From JAMXLO01 sp963818775 (lineage in GTDB: Bacteria > Pseudomonadota > Alphaproteobacteria > Acetobacterales > Acetobacteraceae), in contig CAWFUF010000026.1 in NCBI GenBank assembly GCA_963818775.1, positions 1-64,000 on the forward strand: a stretch of DNA of 64,000 nt. Reading direction: 5' to 3'. A model generated the notes under the pieces. It made no database searches, was not told the origin of the DNA, and saw only the letters and a program-made list of their open reading frames with translations. The position numbers and the translations under genes are program-made. This document shows positions 27,527-35,362 of this stretch, in pieces. Position 1 is the first letter of the stretch. Each line of letters begins with the position of its first letter.

Positions 27527-27559
27527 CTACTCCCCCTCGCCTCGCGGGAGGGGGAGTAG
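27527..27559. repeat. Palindrome between ybaB and recR
   Basis: Twelve-base arms at 27527-27538 and 27548-27559 around a nine-base loop. The arms (CTACTCCCCCTC and complement) resemble the core of the larger palindrome at 24247-24303. The G-rich right arm (GGGAGGGGGAG) lies about ten bases before the recR ATG and is the best candidate ribosome-binding site, so the hairpin could mask recR translation. Confidence 0.7.
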
Positions 27560-27568
27560 CGGCCCACG

Positions 27569-28162
27569 ATGGGCGGCCCTGAAATCGAAACGTTGATCGG
27601 CCTGCTCGCGAAGCTGCCCGGCATGGGCCCGCGCAGCGCCCGCCGCGCCGCGTTACGGATGCTGCAGCAGCCCGAGGCCCGGATGCTCCCACTCGCCTCT
27701 GCGCTGGCCGAGGCGGCACGCTCGGTGAAGTCTTGCCGGCTGTGCGGCAACCTGGACAGTCGGGACCCGTGCGCCATCTGCACCGATCCGCGGCGTGATC
27801 GCGCGCTGATCTGCGTGGTCGAGGGCGTCGGCGACCTTTGGGCCCTGGAACGCGCCGCGGTATTCCAAGGCCTCTACCACGTCCTCGGCGGGACGCTGTC
27901 CGCGCTGTCCGGCGTCGGACCCGAGGACCTCAGTGTCGCCCCCCTCCTGTCGCGCATCACAGAGGGTGGCGTGACCGAGGTAATCCTCGCCCTCGGCGCC
28001 ACGGTCGATGGCGCCACCACCGCGCACTGGCTGACCGACCGCCTGAAGCCACTCGGCGTCACCGTTACCCGCGTCGCGCAGGGCGTGCCGATTGGCGGCG
28101 CGCTCGACGTGCTGGACGATGGAACGTTGGCAGCGGCACTGCGCGCGCGCCGGCCGTCGTGA
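27569..28162 (+). CDS. recR: Recombination mediator RecR
   Basis: A 197-residue protein of the RecFOR pathway that helps load RecA on gapped DNA. It has the helix-hairpin-helix start (LAKLPGMGPRSARRAALRML), the four-Cys zinc finger CRLCGNLDSRDPCAIC, and the Toprim domain beginning LICVVEGVGDLWALE. Length and order match the family. Its stop overlaps the GTG start of the amine oxidase gene (GTGA), an unusual extension of this housekeeping operon. Confidence 0.96.
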   Translation: MGGPEIETLIGLLAKLPGMGPRSARRAALRMLQQPEARMLPLASALAEAARSVKSCRLCGNLDSRDPCAICTDPRRDRALICVVEGVGDLWALERAAVFQGLYHVLGGTLSALSGVGPEDLSVAPLLSRITEGGVTEVILALGATVDGATTAHWLTDRLKPLGVTVTRVAQGVPIGGALDVLDDGTLAAALRARRPS

Positions 28163-29721
28163 CCCTCGCGCGTCGTGAGCTGATCCATCGGGTCGGCAGG
28201 CTCGGCGGTGCCGCGGCCGCCTATCAGACCATGGCCGCAATGGGCCTGCTGCCGATCCCGGACGCCTACGCCGGTCCGCCGCGACTGCCCCCAGGCAACG
28301 GGCGCCGGATCGTGATCATCGGCGCCGGTATCGCCGGCATGGTGCTCGCCTGGGAACTGCGTAAGGCCGGCTACTCGCCGCTGGTCCTGGAGGCGCGCAC
28401 GCGCGCCGGCGGTCGCAACTGGTCGCTGCGCGGCGGCGACACAGTGCACGAGACCGGCAGCGTGCAGCGCGTCACCTGGGATACTGACTCACATATGTAT
28501 TGCAACCCAGGTCCGGCACGCCTGCCGTACCACCACCAGGGCATCCTGTCCTATTGCCGCGAACTCGGCGTGCCGCTTGAGGTAATGAGCAACGACAACC
28601 GCGGCGCCCTGCTGCAGACGGACGTCGCCTTCGACGGTGAGCCGCGGCGCAACCGGCAGGTGGTCAACGACATCCGCGGCTATGTCGCCGAACTGGCGGC
28701 CAAGGCGATCGACCGCGACGCCCTCGCCGAGGCGGTCACGACCGAGGACAAGGAACGCATCCGCGCCCTGCTGCGCAGCTTCGGTGCGCTCGATCAGGAC
28801 ATGACCTACCGAGGCTCCGGCCGCGCCGGCTACAGCGAAGCTCCCGGCGGCGGTGACCAGAAAGGCACGCTCAGCCAACCACTCGATCTGCACCAGATCC
28901 TCGATGCCGGTTTTTGGCGCCAGCAGACCAACTTCGGTGAAAGCTGGGATCAGGCGGCGACGATGATGCAGCCGGTCGGCGGCATGGGCCGCATCGGCCA
29001 GGCGTTCGGCCGCCGATTGGACAGTGCGATCATCTATGGCGCCGAAGTGCGCGCTCTGCGCCGCCGCGGCAACGGCGCGCGCGTTGTTTGGCGGGAGGCG
29101 AAGACAGGGCGTGAGCGCGCGATCGAGGCAACTCAGGTGATCGTCACCATCCCGCTGCCCGTGCTCCGCACTATTCCGGCGGATTTCCCTTCTGAGATCC
29201 AGACCGCCATCGCGGCGGTCGATTATGTGCCAGCGGTCAAGATCGCCTTCCAGGCCGAGCGCAGGTTCTGGGAGTTGGATACGGCGATCTATGGCGGCAT
29301 TTCCTGGACAGCGCGTGACATCACCCAGGTCTGGTACCCGTCGGCCGGCATTCACCAGCAAAAGGGCATCCTGCTCGGCGCCTATATTTGGTCGGACGAG
29401 CCAGGCGAGAAGTTCACCACCATGCCGCCCGCCGCACGCCTCGAGGCCGCATTGGCGGATGGCGAACGGCTGCATCCAGACTACCGCCGTCACCTGACCA
29501 ATGGCGTGTCCGTGGCGTGGAAGAACGTCCCGTTCAGCGGCGGCGCCTGGGCGGAGTGGAGCCGCGACGCCCGCACGACGCATTACGATCCTCTGTTGAA
29601 GGGCGACGGTCCGTTCCTGTTCGCCGGCGAGCACCTGTCCTACGTCAACGGCTGGCAGGAGGGCGCAGTGCTTTCCGCGCATTACGCGCTGCGGGAAATC
29701 GCCACACGAATGCGCGGTTGA
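28159..29721 (+). CDS. Flavin monoamine oxidase-family protein, probable Tat export
   Basis: A 520-residue FAD enzyme. GTG 28159 overlaps the recR stop and gives a twin-arginine type leader (TLARRELIHRVGRLGGAAAAYQ, two adjacent parts) ending near PDAYAG. The FAD-binding Rossmann motif is VIIGAGIAGMVLAWELRKAG followed by ARTRAGGRNWS; the C-terminus has FLFAGEHLSYVNGWQEGAV, typical of amine and L-amino-acid oxidases. It would oxidise a primary amine or amino acid in the periplasm. The substrate is unknown. It converges with the amidase gene four bases away. Confidence 0.88.
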   Translation: MTLARRELIHRVGRLGGAAAAYQTMAAMGLLPIPDAYAGPPRLPPGNGRRIVIIGAGIAGMVLAWELRKAGYSPLVLEARTRAGGRNWSLRGGDTVHETGSVQRVTWDTDSHMYCNPGPARLPYHHQGILSYCRELGVPLEVMSNDNRGALLQTDVAFDGEPRRNRQVVNDIRGYVAELAAKAIDRDALAEAVTTEDKERIRALLRSFGALDQDMTYRGSGRAGYSEAPGGGDQKGTLSQPLDLHQILDAGFWRQQTNFGESWDQAATMMQPVGGMGRIGQAFGRRLDSAIIYGAEVRALRRRGNGARVVWREAKTGRERAIEATQVIVTIPLPVLRTIPADFPSEIQTAIAAVDYVPAVKIAFQAERRFWELDTAIYGGISWTARDITQVWYPSAGIHQQKGILLGAYIWSDEPGEKFTTMPPAARLEAALADGERLHPDYRRHLTNGVSVAWKNVPFSGGAWAEWSRDARTTHYDPLLKGDGPFLFAGEHLSYVNGWQEGAVLSAHYALREIATRMRG

Positions 29722-29725
29722 GTAC

Positions 29726-31120
29726 CTACAGCTCCGGCCGACGCCGCCGCGTGCCCATGGCCTGCTCGAAATGGTGGCCCACGCGCAGCACGGTCGCGTC
29801 GCTCCAGGCCGGCCCCATGATCTCCACCCCCAGCGGCAGTCCAGCCGGGGTGAACCCACCGCATACCACCATCGATGGCACTGCCGCGACATTGGCCACC
29901 GTGGTCAACAGCGGGCGGGCGAACCCGTCATCCGGCCGCTGCTCGGTCAGCAATGGCGGTGTCCCGGCGGTCGGCGCGGTGACCAGCACGTCGAAACGTT
30001 CGAATGTCTTCGCCGCGGCCGCGATCAGGTCGGTCCGCCGGCGCTGCGCGGCGATGTAGTCGGCGGCCCTTATCAGCGCACCCGCCAACACGCGCACGCG
30101 GAACACACGTGAATAGTCGGACAACCGCTGCTTCAAGGTTGCCTCGTGCAGCGCATACGACTCGGACGAGATGATCACGCGGCCGACCGCATTGTATTCC
30201 TGCACCGACGGCAGCGTCGCATCCTCCACCCGGCAGCCAAGGCTGCGCAGGGTCGCGGCCGCTCGGCTCATCATCTGCAACATCTCGGGTGAGGCCGGCA
30301 CGTCGTGCTCGTAGAACCGGCGGAGCAGTCCGACGCGCAGCCCACGCAACGGCGCGGCGATCGCGGCGGCATAGGATATCTGCGGCCCCGGCACCGACGC
30401 TGGGTCGGCCGGATCATACCCCGCCAGCGCATCGAGGAGTATCGCGCAATCCTGCGCCGTCCAGGCCATTGGGCCGGCGGTGTCCAGGCTCGGCGCCAGC
30501 GGGATCACGCCGCGCCGCGACACAAGGCCCGGCGTCGGCTTCATGCCGGCGATGCCGCAATAGGCAGCCGGCAGCCGAATCGAGCCGCCGGTGTCGGACC
30601 CGAGCGCTCCCAGCGCCAGCCAAGCCGCCACGGCGGCGCCGGAGCCGGAGCTGGACCCTCCCGTGAAGCGCCGCGTGTCCCAGGGATTGCGCGCCGGTGG
30701 CCACGGCAGATCGAACGCCGGCCCGCCAATGGCAAACTCGTGGGTCGCCAGCTTGCCCAGCATCACCGCGCCCGCAGCATGCAGGCGCCGAACCGTCTCG
30801 GCATCCTGCTTCGGCACGTTGTCGGCAAGGATGCGGGATTGCGCCGTGGTGCGCACCCCGGCGGTCTCGTAGATGTCCTTGTAGGCGACTGGAATTCCAA
30901 GCAGCGGCGTGTGCCTTCCGGCCATCACTGCTCGCTCGGCGGCGCGCGCGGCAGCCAGCGCGTGCCGCTCGGTCACCAGGAGGAAGGCATTGAGCTGCGG
31001 GTCCTTTGTCTCGATCCGCGCCAGCAACTCCTTCACCAGTTCCACCGGTGACAGTCGTTTTGTGGCAATCAGGCGGCTGGCCTCAGCGATGGTGAGGAAG
31101 GGCGGTGTATGACCTGTCAT
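29726..31120 (-). CDS. Amidase signature-family hydrolase (AtzE/GatA-like)
   Basis: A 464-residue enzyme with the Ser-cisSer-Lys triad: Lys81 (GIPVAYKDIYE), the Gly/Ser-rich GGSSSGSG (154-161) and the nucleophile Ser180 (GSDTGGSIRLP). It hydrolyses a C-N amide bond. Its ATG overlaps the stop of an AtzG/GatC-like small protein (ATGA), which suggests a two-subunit amidase as in AtzE-AtzG rather than tRNA amidotransferase, since no GatB is present. The substrate is not predictable. Confidence 0.92.
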   Translation of the reverse strand: MTGHTPPFLTIAEASRLIATKRLSPVELVKELLARIETKDPQLNAFLLVTERHALAAARAAERAVMAGRHTPLLGIPVAYKDIYETAGVRTTAQSRILADNVPKQDAETVRRLHAAGAVMLGKLATHEFAIGGPAFDLPWPPARNPWDTRRFTGGSSSGSGAAVAAWLALGALGSDTGGSIRLPAAYCGIAGMKPTPGLVSRRGVIPLAPSLDTAGPMAWTAQDCAILLDALAGYDPADPASVPGPQISYAAAIAAPLRGLRVGLLRRFYEHDVPASPEMLQMMSRAAATLRSLGCRVEDATLPSVQEYNAVGRVIISSESYALHEATLKQRLSDYSRVFRVRVLAGALIRAADYIAAQRRRTDLIAAAAKTFERFDVLVTAPTAGTPPLLTEQRPDDGFARPLLTTVANVAAVPSMVVCGGFTPAGLPLGVEIMGPAWSDATVLRVGHHFEQAMGTRRRRPEL

Positions 31121-31485
31121 CGCCCGCGGCGGGCAGTCTTGCGTGGCGCAGCCTTCGCGCTGCGCCGCTTCGGCGCGGCCTTGGCTTTGGCCTTCACCTT
31201 TGCCTTGGCCTTGACTTTGGGCTTCGCCGCCGGCCGCACAGGCGGCATGGACACGACGGCGCTGGCAGGTGGAGGCAGCCGGAACACATAGGCCATGTCG
31301 TCGGCGAGTGGCCGGTCATGCTGCATGGCGGCAATCAGTCCCGCCACTTGCCGCCACGCCAGCACCAGGTCTGCGACCTGGCCGGGATTCAGCACCAATC
31401 CGGCACGCGAGAGCAGCAGCTGCATCTCGCCGGGGCTGATGATTGGCACAGACATGGCCGGAGACGCGGGCATGCGAATCGGCAA
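31117..31485 (-). CDS. AtzG-like (DUF4089) amidase partner with Lys/Ala-rich tail
   Basis: A 122-residue protein. Residues about 12-75 look like the short helical GatC/AtzG fold (SPGEMQLLLSRAGLVLN, AWRQVAGLIAAMQHDRPLAD, then VFRLPPP). Residues about 88-122 are a Lys/Ala/Arg-rich tail of the AKPKVKAKAKVKAKAK type. The tail is not part of known AtzG proteins and resembles histone H1-like or ribosomal-protein tails. Translation may start at the internal ATG (MSVPIISPGEM). Its stop overlaps the amidase ATG. The AtzG assignment rests on pattern and context. Confidence 0.75.
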   Translation of the reverse strand: MPIRMPASPAMSVPIISPGEMQLLLSRAGLVLNPGQVADLVLAWRQVAGLIAAMQHDRPLADDMAYVFRLPPPASAVVSMPPVRPAAKPKVKAKAKVKAKAKAAPKRRSAKAAPRKTARRGR

Positions 31486-31508
31486 CCTTTTGGAAACGAT
31501 CCGGAACC

Positions 31509-32627
31509 CTAGTCAGCCGTGCCCAGCGCAGCAAGCGGCGGCGAGACAGTTTCTTCACCAATCGGATCAATTCGCCGCCCGGAGGCATGATCGAACACAT
31601 GCAGGTGCTCGGATTGCGGCATCACGACGAGCCTATCGCCTGCCGGGGCGGGGCCGACCAGCTTCACCGTCAGCGATTGATCTTCGACTCTGGACAGATG
31701 GCCGTGCACCAGTGTCTCCGATCCCAGTGGCTCGATCAGGTCGATCGCGAACTCCAGGCCAGCGCCGGCAACCAAGTGCTCGGGCCGTATGCCGATGACG
31801 ATGCTGTCGCCGTCGGTGCCCGGGCGCCTGCCGTCGGCGAATGGCAGCAGCAGGCCGGCATCGAGCTGCACCGCCGTGCCGCCGCGGGCCAGTTGGGCAG
31901 GCAGGAAGTTCATCGTCGGTGCCCCGATGAAGCCGGCGACATACGTGTCGGCCGGCCGTGCGAACACCTCCATCGGCGTGGCAAGCTGTGCCGGTCGGCC
32001 CAGGTGCATCACCAGAAGCCGGTCGCCCAGCGTCATGGCCTCGACCTGGTCATGTGTCACGAACAGACTGGTGACGCCCAGCCGACGCTGCAGCCGGCGG
32101 ATCTCCGCACGCATCGTCAGGCGCAGCTTGGCGTCCAGGTTGGAGAGCGGCTCGTCGAACAGGAACAGCTTCGGGTGACGCACGATCGCGCGCCCCATCG
32201 CGACGCGTTGCCGCTGCCCGCCGGAGAGCTGCCGCGGCTTCCGCGCCAGCAGAGCGTCCAGACCGAGCAGGGTAGCGGCTTCGTCGACACGCTGGCGTAT
32301 GTCAGCGCGCGAAAGGCCCCGGATGCGCAGCCCGTAAGCCATGTTGTCGAACACGCTCATGTGCGGATAGAGCGCATAGTTTTGGAACACCATGGCGATG
32401 TCGCGTTCGGATGGGTCGAGATTGGTCACGTCGCGACCATCGACCAGCACACGGCCGGAGGTCGGCCGCTCCAGCCCGGCGACGAGACGGAGCAGGGTCG
32501 ATTTGCCGCAGCCCGAGGCACCGACGATCACCAGCATCTCGCCGTCGGCGAGGGCCAGGTCGATACCATGCAGAACGTCGATCAGGCCGAAGCTCTTGCG
32601 CAGGCCGTTGAGTTCCAGCGTCGCCAT
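31509..32627 (-). CDS. Sugar-type ABC transporter ATP-binding protein (UgpC/MalK type)
   Basis: A 372-residue ATPase: Walker A GASGCGKST, signature LSGGQRQRVAMGRA, Walker B LFLFDEPLSNLDAKL, and a C-terminal TOBE/MalK regulatory domain (about 240-372). Start is ATG 32627 (MATLELNGLRKSFG); the frame is open 12 codons upstream but those residues are not family-like. It lies 23 bases before the AtzG-like gene on the same strand. No permeases are next to it, so it may energise the importer at 22-25 kb. Confidence 0.92.
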   Translation of the reverse strand: MATLELNGLRKSFGLIDVLHGIDLALADGEMLVIVGASGCGKSTLLRLVAGLERPTSGRVLVDGRDVTNLDPSERDIAMVFQNYALYPHMSVFDNMAYGLRIRGLSRADIRQRVDEAATLLGLDALLARKPRQLSGGQRQRVAMGRAIVRHPKLFLFDEPLSNLDAKLRLTMRAEIRRLQRRLGVTSLFVTHDQVEAMTLGDRLLVMHLGRPAQLATPMEVFARPADTYVAGFIGAPTMNFLPAQLARGGTAVQLDAGLLLPFADGRRPGTDGDSIVIGIRPEHLVAGAGLEFAIDLIEPLGSETLVHGHLSRVEDQSLTVKLVGPAPAGDRLVVMPQSEHLHVFDHASGRRIDPIGEETVSPPLAALGTAD

Positions 32628-32679
32628 CGCCTGAGACTGCCACCGGTGCGGAGGCACCGGCAATCAGCGGCGAGAATTT

Positions 32680-32702
32680 CCTCGCCCACGTCGTGGGCGA
32701 GG
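32680..32702 (-). terminator. Hairpin, possible terminator of the RTX gene
   Basis: A perfect ten-base stem (CCTCGCCCAC / GTGGGCGAGG) with a three-base loop lies 60 bases downstream of the RTX gene stop and before the ATPase gene. The following bases on the minus strand are AAATTCTC, so there is no strong T run; it may be an attenuator or mRNA 3' end rather than a classical terminator. Confidence 0.45.
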
Positions 32703-32761
32703 TGAAGTCCAGCCGCGTTCAGCTAATCGCCATTGCGATGCGGCTGCTATCAGTGCCGGCG

Positions 32762-33979
32762 CTAAGTGAAATCGCTCGCCTTCAGATTGCTGACATCAGC
32801 GAAGGTGATCTTGGTGTTGTCGGACAGCGTTATGGTGGTCGACCCGCCAGCCACCTGCTGGTGCTTCAGCGCATTCGACACCTGGTTTTTGCCGTAGCCT
32901 TGCAGGTCGATCGTGTCCTGGCCGCTGGCGAAGCCCTGGATCAGTTCGGTGCCTCCCGCCTGGCCATGGTTGAACAAGAACACATTCTGGCCGAGCGGCG
33001 CGCTCACCGTGGCCGATCCGCTGCCGGCGACGAATGTGTCATTGCCCGTCCCGCCGTGGATCTGCGTCGCGCCGCTACCGCCGTAGAAGGTATCTGCGCC
33101 CATGCCGAACACGCCGTTGAGCGTCTCGTTGCCAGCGCCGGCATGCAGTGCCTGGGCATCGCTGCCCGCCGTGAACAACTGATCGCCGCTGCCGCCGCCG
33201 AACAGCGTCGCACTACCCGTGCCGGCGAACAGGAAGTTGTCGCCGCCGGTGCCGCCCTGGACCAGATCGGGTCCCTTGCCGCCGAAGAATGTGTCGCTGC
33301 CCGTGCCGCCGAACACGGTCGCAGACCCCCCCTGCGTGCCGACGTAGAACAACTGGTTGCCGCCATAGATGAGGTCACTGGTCTTGCCGATCGCAGCGAT
33401 CGTCGCCTGACCGCCGCTGGCGGACACCGTGTCGTCACCGGTGGACTGCATGACGGTCTTGCCGCTGCCGAGCAGAATGTCGTTTTTGCCGCCGCCCGGA
33501 TTGATCGTGTCGTTGCCGGAGCCCATCGCGAGCACCGTATCGTCGCCGTTGCCCGTGTTGATCGACCAATCGCCCGCGTCTGTCGACGGAATCACGATGT
33601 TGTTGTTGCCGCCGCCGGCAACCACGGTGCCGGAGCCTCCAGTCGCGAAGAACGACAGATTGCTGCCGGCGCTGGAAAGTACCGATTCATCGCCGTCGCC
33701 GGAGCCGAACACCACCGCCTTCGGTGCGGTATCGACGTATGCTGTGTATCCGGGCGGCAGGATTGTCAGGCCACTTGGATCCTGGACGAACAAGCCGGTC
33801 TTGCCGGGTGGCAAGGGCGGAGGTGGCCCGTCGGTATCCACCGCGGGCAAGATGCTGCCGTCCTGCACGCCGGCGGTGATCGCCGCGGCAAGCTTCTGTG
33901 CGAGTGCTGCGTTGGCGGCGGTGTCAAAATTCAAGCTCACGGTTTGCCCGTGCGCGCCCGTGACGGTTACGGTCGGCAT
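32762..33979 (-). CDS. RTX-type calcium-binding repeat protein
   Basis: A 405-residue acidic Gly/Asp/Asn-rich protein. The N-terminal about 90 residues are not repeat-like (MPTVTVTGAHGQTVSLNF); from about residue 95 to 350 there are many degenerate RTX nonapeptides (GGTGSDTFFGGKGPDLV, GGTGNDTFVAGSGSATV). The C-terminus ends in a beta-rich segment (ITFADVSNLKASDFT) typical of type I secreted proteins that carry their signal there. Start ATG 33979 is set by the ribosome site GGGGGAG. No type I secretion genes are in the window. It is probably an extracellular or surface matrix protein. Confidence 0.85.
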   Translation of the reverse strand: MPTVTVTGAHGQTVSLNFDTAANAALAQKLAAAITAGVQDGSILPAVDTDGPPPPLPPGKTGLFVQDPSGLTILPPGYTAYVDTAPKAVVFGSGDGDESVLSSAGSNLSFFATGGSGTVVAGGGNNNIVIPSTDAGDWSINTGNGDDTVLAMGSGNDTINPGGGKNDILLGSGKTVMQSTGDDTVSASGGQATIAAIGKTSDLIYGGNQLFYVGTQGGSATVFGGTGSDTFFGGKGPDLVQGGTGGDNFLFAGTGSATLFGGGSGDQLFTAGSDAQALHAGAGNETLNGVFGMGADTFYGGSGATQIHGGTGNDTFVAGSGSATVSAPLGQNVFLFNHGQAGGTELIQGFASGQDTIDLQGYGKNQVSNALKHQQVAGGSTTITLSDNTKITFADVSNLKASDFT

Positions 33980-34420
33980 GTCCTGCTCCCCCAAACCCAG
34001 CGTCGGGTTGCTGAATGGATTTTTTTAGTGACATGCCTAGTAGCCCAGCAATTGCTAACAATTCGTTAACGGCGCGACAATCCTCGCGTACAAGTGTGGT
34101 AGTTCGGCACGAAATGTACTTCGCCCAAACGTCAAATTGCCGTTCGTCACCCCGAGGGTAACAGGCCGTTAAGTACGTGTTAAAATGGCGCTAAAATTAC
34201 GATGCAACAATGCGGGAAGCGAATATAACTTGGTTTCAGAGCTGCGGTCCGGTTAACGGCGACGCCGTTTGGCTGAATTAGGGACGCCTGGAGACGGATC
34301 CGCCTCGCGGGCCACATGCGTTTCACGTTCATAATTGCTCAACATCAGTCGCTCCAGCCTCCCTGCCGCTGGATTGCGTCCTCACGCCGCCCTGAGGTAG
34401 TTAATCGTGGGTGCTGCGGC
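33980..34420. other. Long AT-richer intergenic region between RTX gene and tRNA-Gly
   Basis: About 440 bases with no supportable gene. The stretch 34025-34260 is clearly richer in A/T than the rest of the window, with several GTTAAC/GTTAA motifs. It probably holds the RTX gene promoter (reading leftward) and, at its right end, the tRNA promoter. No confident -35/-10 pair was found. The RTX ribosome site (CTCCCCC on the plus strand) is at 33986-33992. Confidence 0.5.
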
Positions 34421-34494
34421 GCGGGTGTAGTTCAATGGTAGAACGGCAGCTTCCCAAGCTGCATACGAGGGTTCGATTCCCTTCACCCGCTCCA
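34421..34494 (+). tRNA. tRNA-Gly, anticodon CCC
   Basis: A 74-base tRNA with encoded CCA. The acceptor stem is GCGGGTG/CACCCGC, the D arm TAGTTCAATGGTAGAA, and the anticodon stem GGCAGC...GCTGC(C-type) around the loop TTCCCAA, giving anticodon CCC (reads GGG). The T arm is GAGGGTTCGATTCCCTTC. All four stems can be paired. It is the only tRNA found in the window. Confidence 0.97.
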
Positions 34495-34774
34495 AGTCTT
34501 TCGTAACTGCGGCAGCTCGTGGTTCAACTACGGGTGAGGTGGCGAAAGCCGTCGGGGACGTGGCAAGCCGGCAGACCCTTAAGGTGGTGGCGCGGGCCCG
34601 ATTGCGGTTCAACGGCTACGCGGATTGCCTGGAAGGTGCCTTCGTAGCCAAGGAGCACGACGATAGACGGCGGCTTCGGGGTGTTGTGCACCAGGCCGAC
34701 GCAACCATCTCGGGGATCATCAAGACCTTGGCGAAATCACGGCTTGAGGCTGTTCATTGCCTTTTTGGCCACCG
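34495..34774 (+). other. Unassigned stretch after tRNA-Gly, possible gene remnant
   Basis: From GTG 34539 an open frame with plausible high-GC codon use reads MAKAVGDVASRQTLKVV and continues past 34774 into the antisense of the methyltransferase gene. I do not recognise the protein. Because it sits next to a tRNA 3' end it might be a remnant of an inserted element, but no attachment-site duplication of the tRNA end was seen. Treat as undecided. Confidence 0.25.
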
Positions 34775-35362
34775 CTACCGGCAGCTGAGCAGGTCGAGGC
34801 GATACGCGCTCCCCTCAGAATACTGCAACCGTGGCGACAGCCAGTTCCGTACTCGCTCAATGAATATTGCTGCGGCCTGGTCACCCGTGCAGGGATCGTC
34901 CGTACGGCCGCGCCAGTTTACCAACAGTACTTTGCCTTGGGGCTCGAGTGTGTCGGCGGCACGATCTGCCACTCGGATGATGTCCTCCGGCGACAGGAAG
35001 TAAAGGACCTCAGATAGAACGATCAGATCGAACACGTCGTCCGGCCATTGCCGAGGCACTTCCATCTGTGCGAATCGAACCCAGGGCTGTTCCGCACACA
35101 CGCTGTGTGCCGCTCGCAAAGGCGCCTCGACAATGTCCACGGCCAGGAGCGCATCGCAGTAACCAGCCAGCATGCAGGTCAGCTCGCCGATGGAGCAACC
35201 AACCTCGAAGCCAGAACGAAAATGCTCGCCGCCGAGACTCGCAATCGTCGTACGATACTTTGCACGTTCATATTCGCTCGAACGAAACTGCCAGGGATCG
35301 AGACTGGCGTCGTAAAGGCGCTGGAAGTGATGGGCATTTCGTGATCTTCGCGGCGCAATCAT
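34775..35362 (-). CDS. NodS-like SAM-dependent methyltransferase
   Basis: A 195-residue class I methyltransferase. The SAM-binding motif I is FEVGCSIGELT, followed by the acidic LLAVDIVE and motif IV region DDVFDLIVLSEVLYFL. The sequence resembles the NodS family, which N-methylates the glucosamine of Nod factors after deacetylation. ATG 35362 is chosen because it overlaps the stop of the PIG-L gene (ATGA); an upstream in-frame ATG at 35383 is possible. It is the last gene of the four-gene operon. Confidence 0.88.
   Translation of the reverse strand: MIAPRRSRNAHHFQRLYDASLDPWQFRSSEYERAKYRTTIASLGGEHFRSGFEVGCSIGELTCMLAGYCDALLAVDIVEAPLRAAHSVCAEQPWVRFAQMEVPRQWPDDVFDLIVLSEVLYFLSPEDIIRVADRAADTLEPQGKVLLVNWRGRTDDPCTGDQAAAIFIERVRNWLSPRLQYSEGSAYRLDLLSCR

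Noticed and set aside
34382..34612. Minus-strand frame with a GIEPSYAAWEAAVLPLNYTR-like phrase
   Set aside because: It is exactly antisense to tRNA-Gly; this phrase is a well-known spurious ORF arising from tRNA complement translation.
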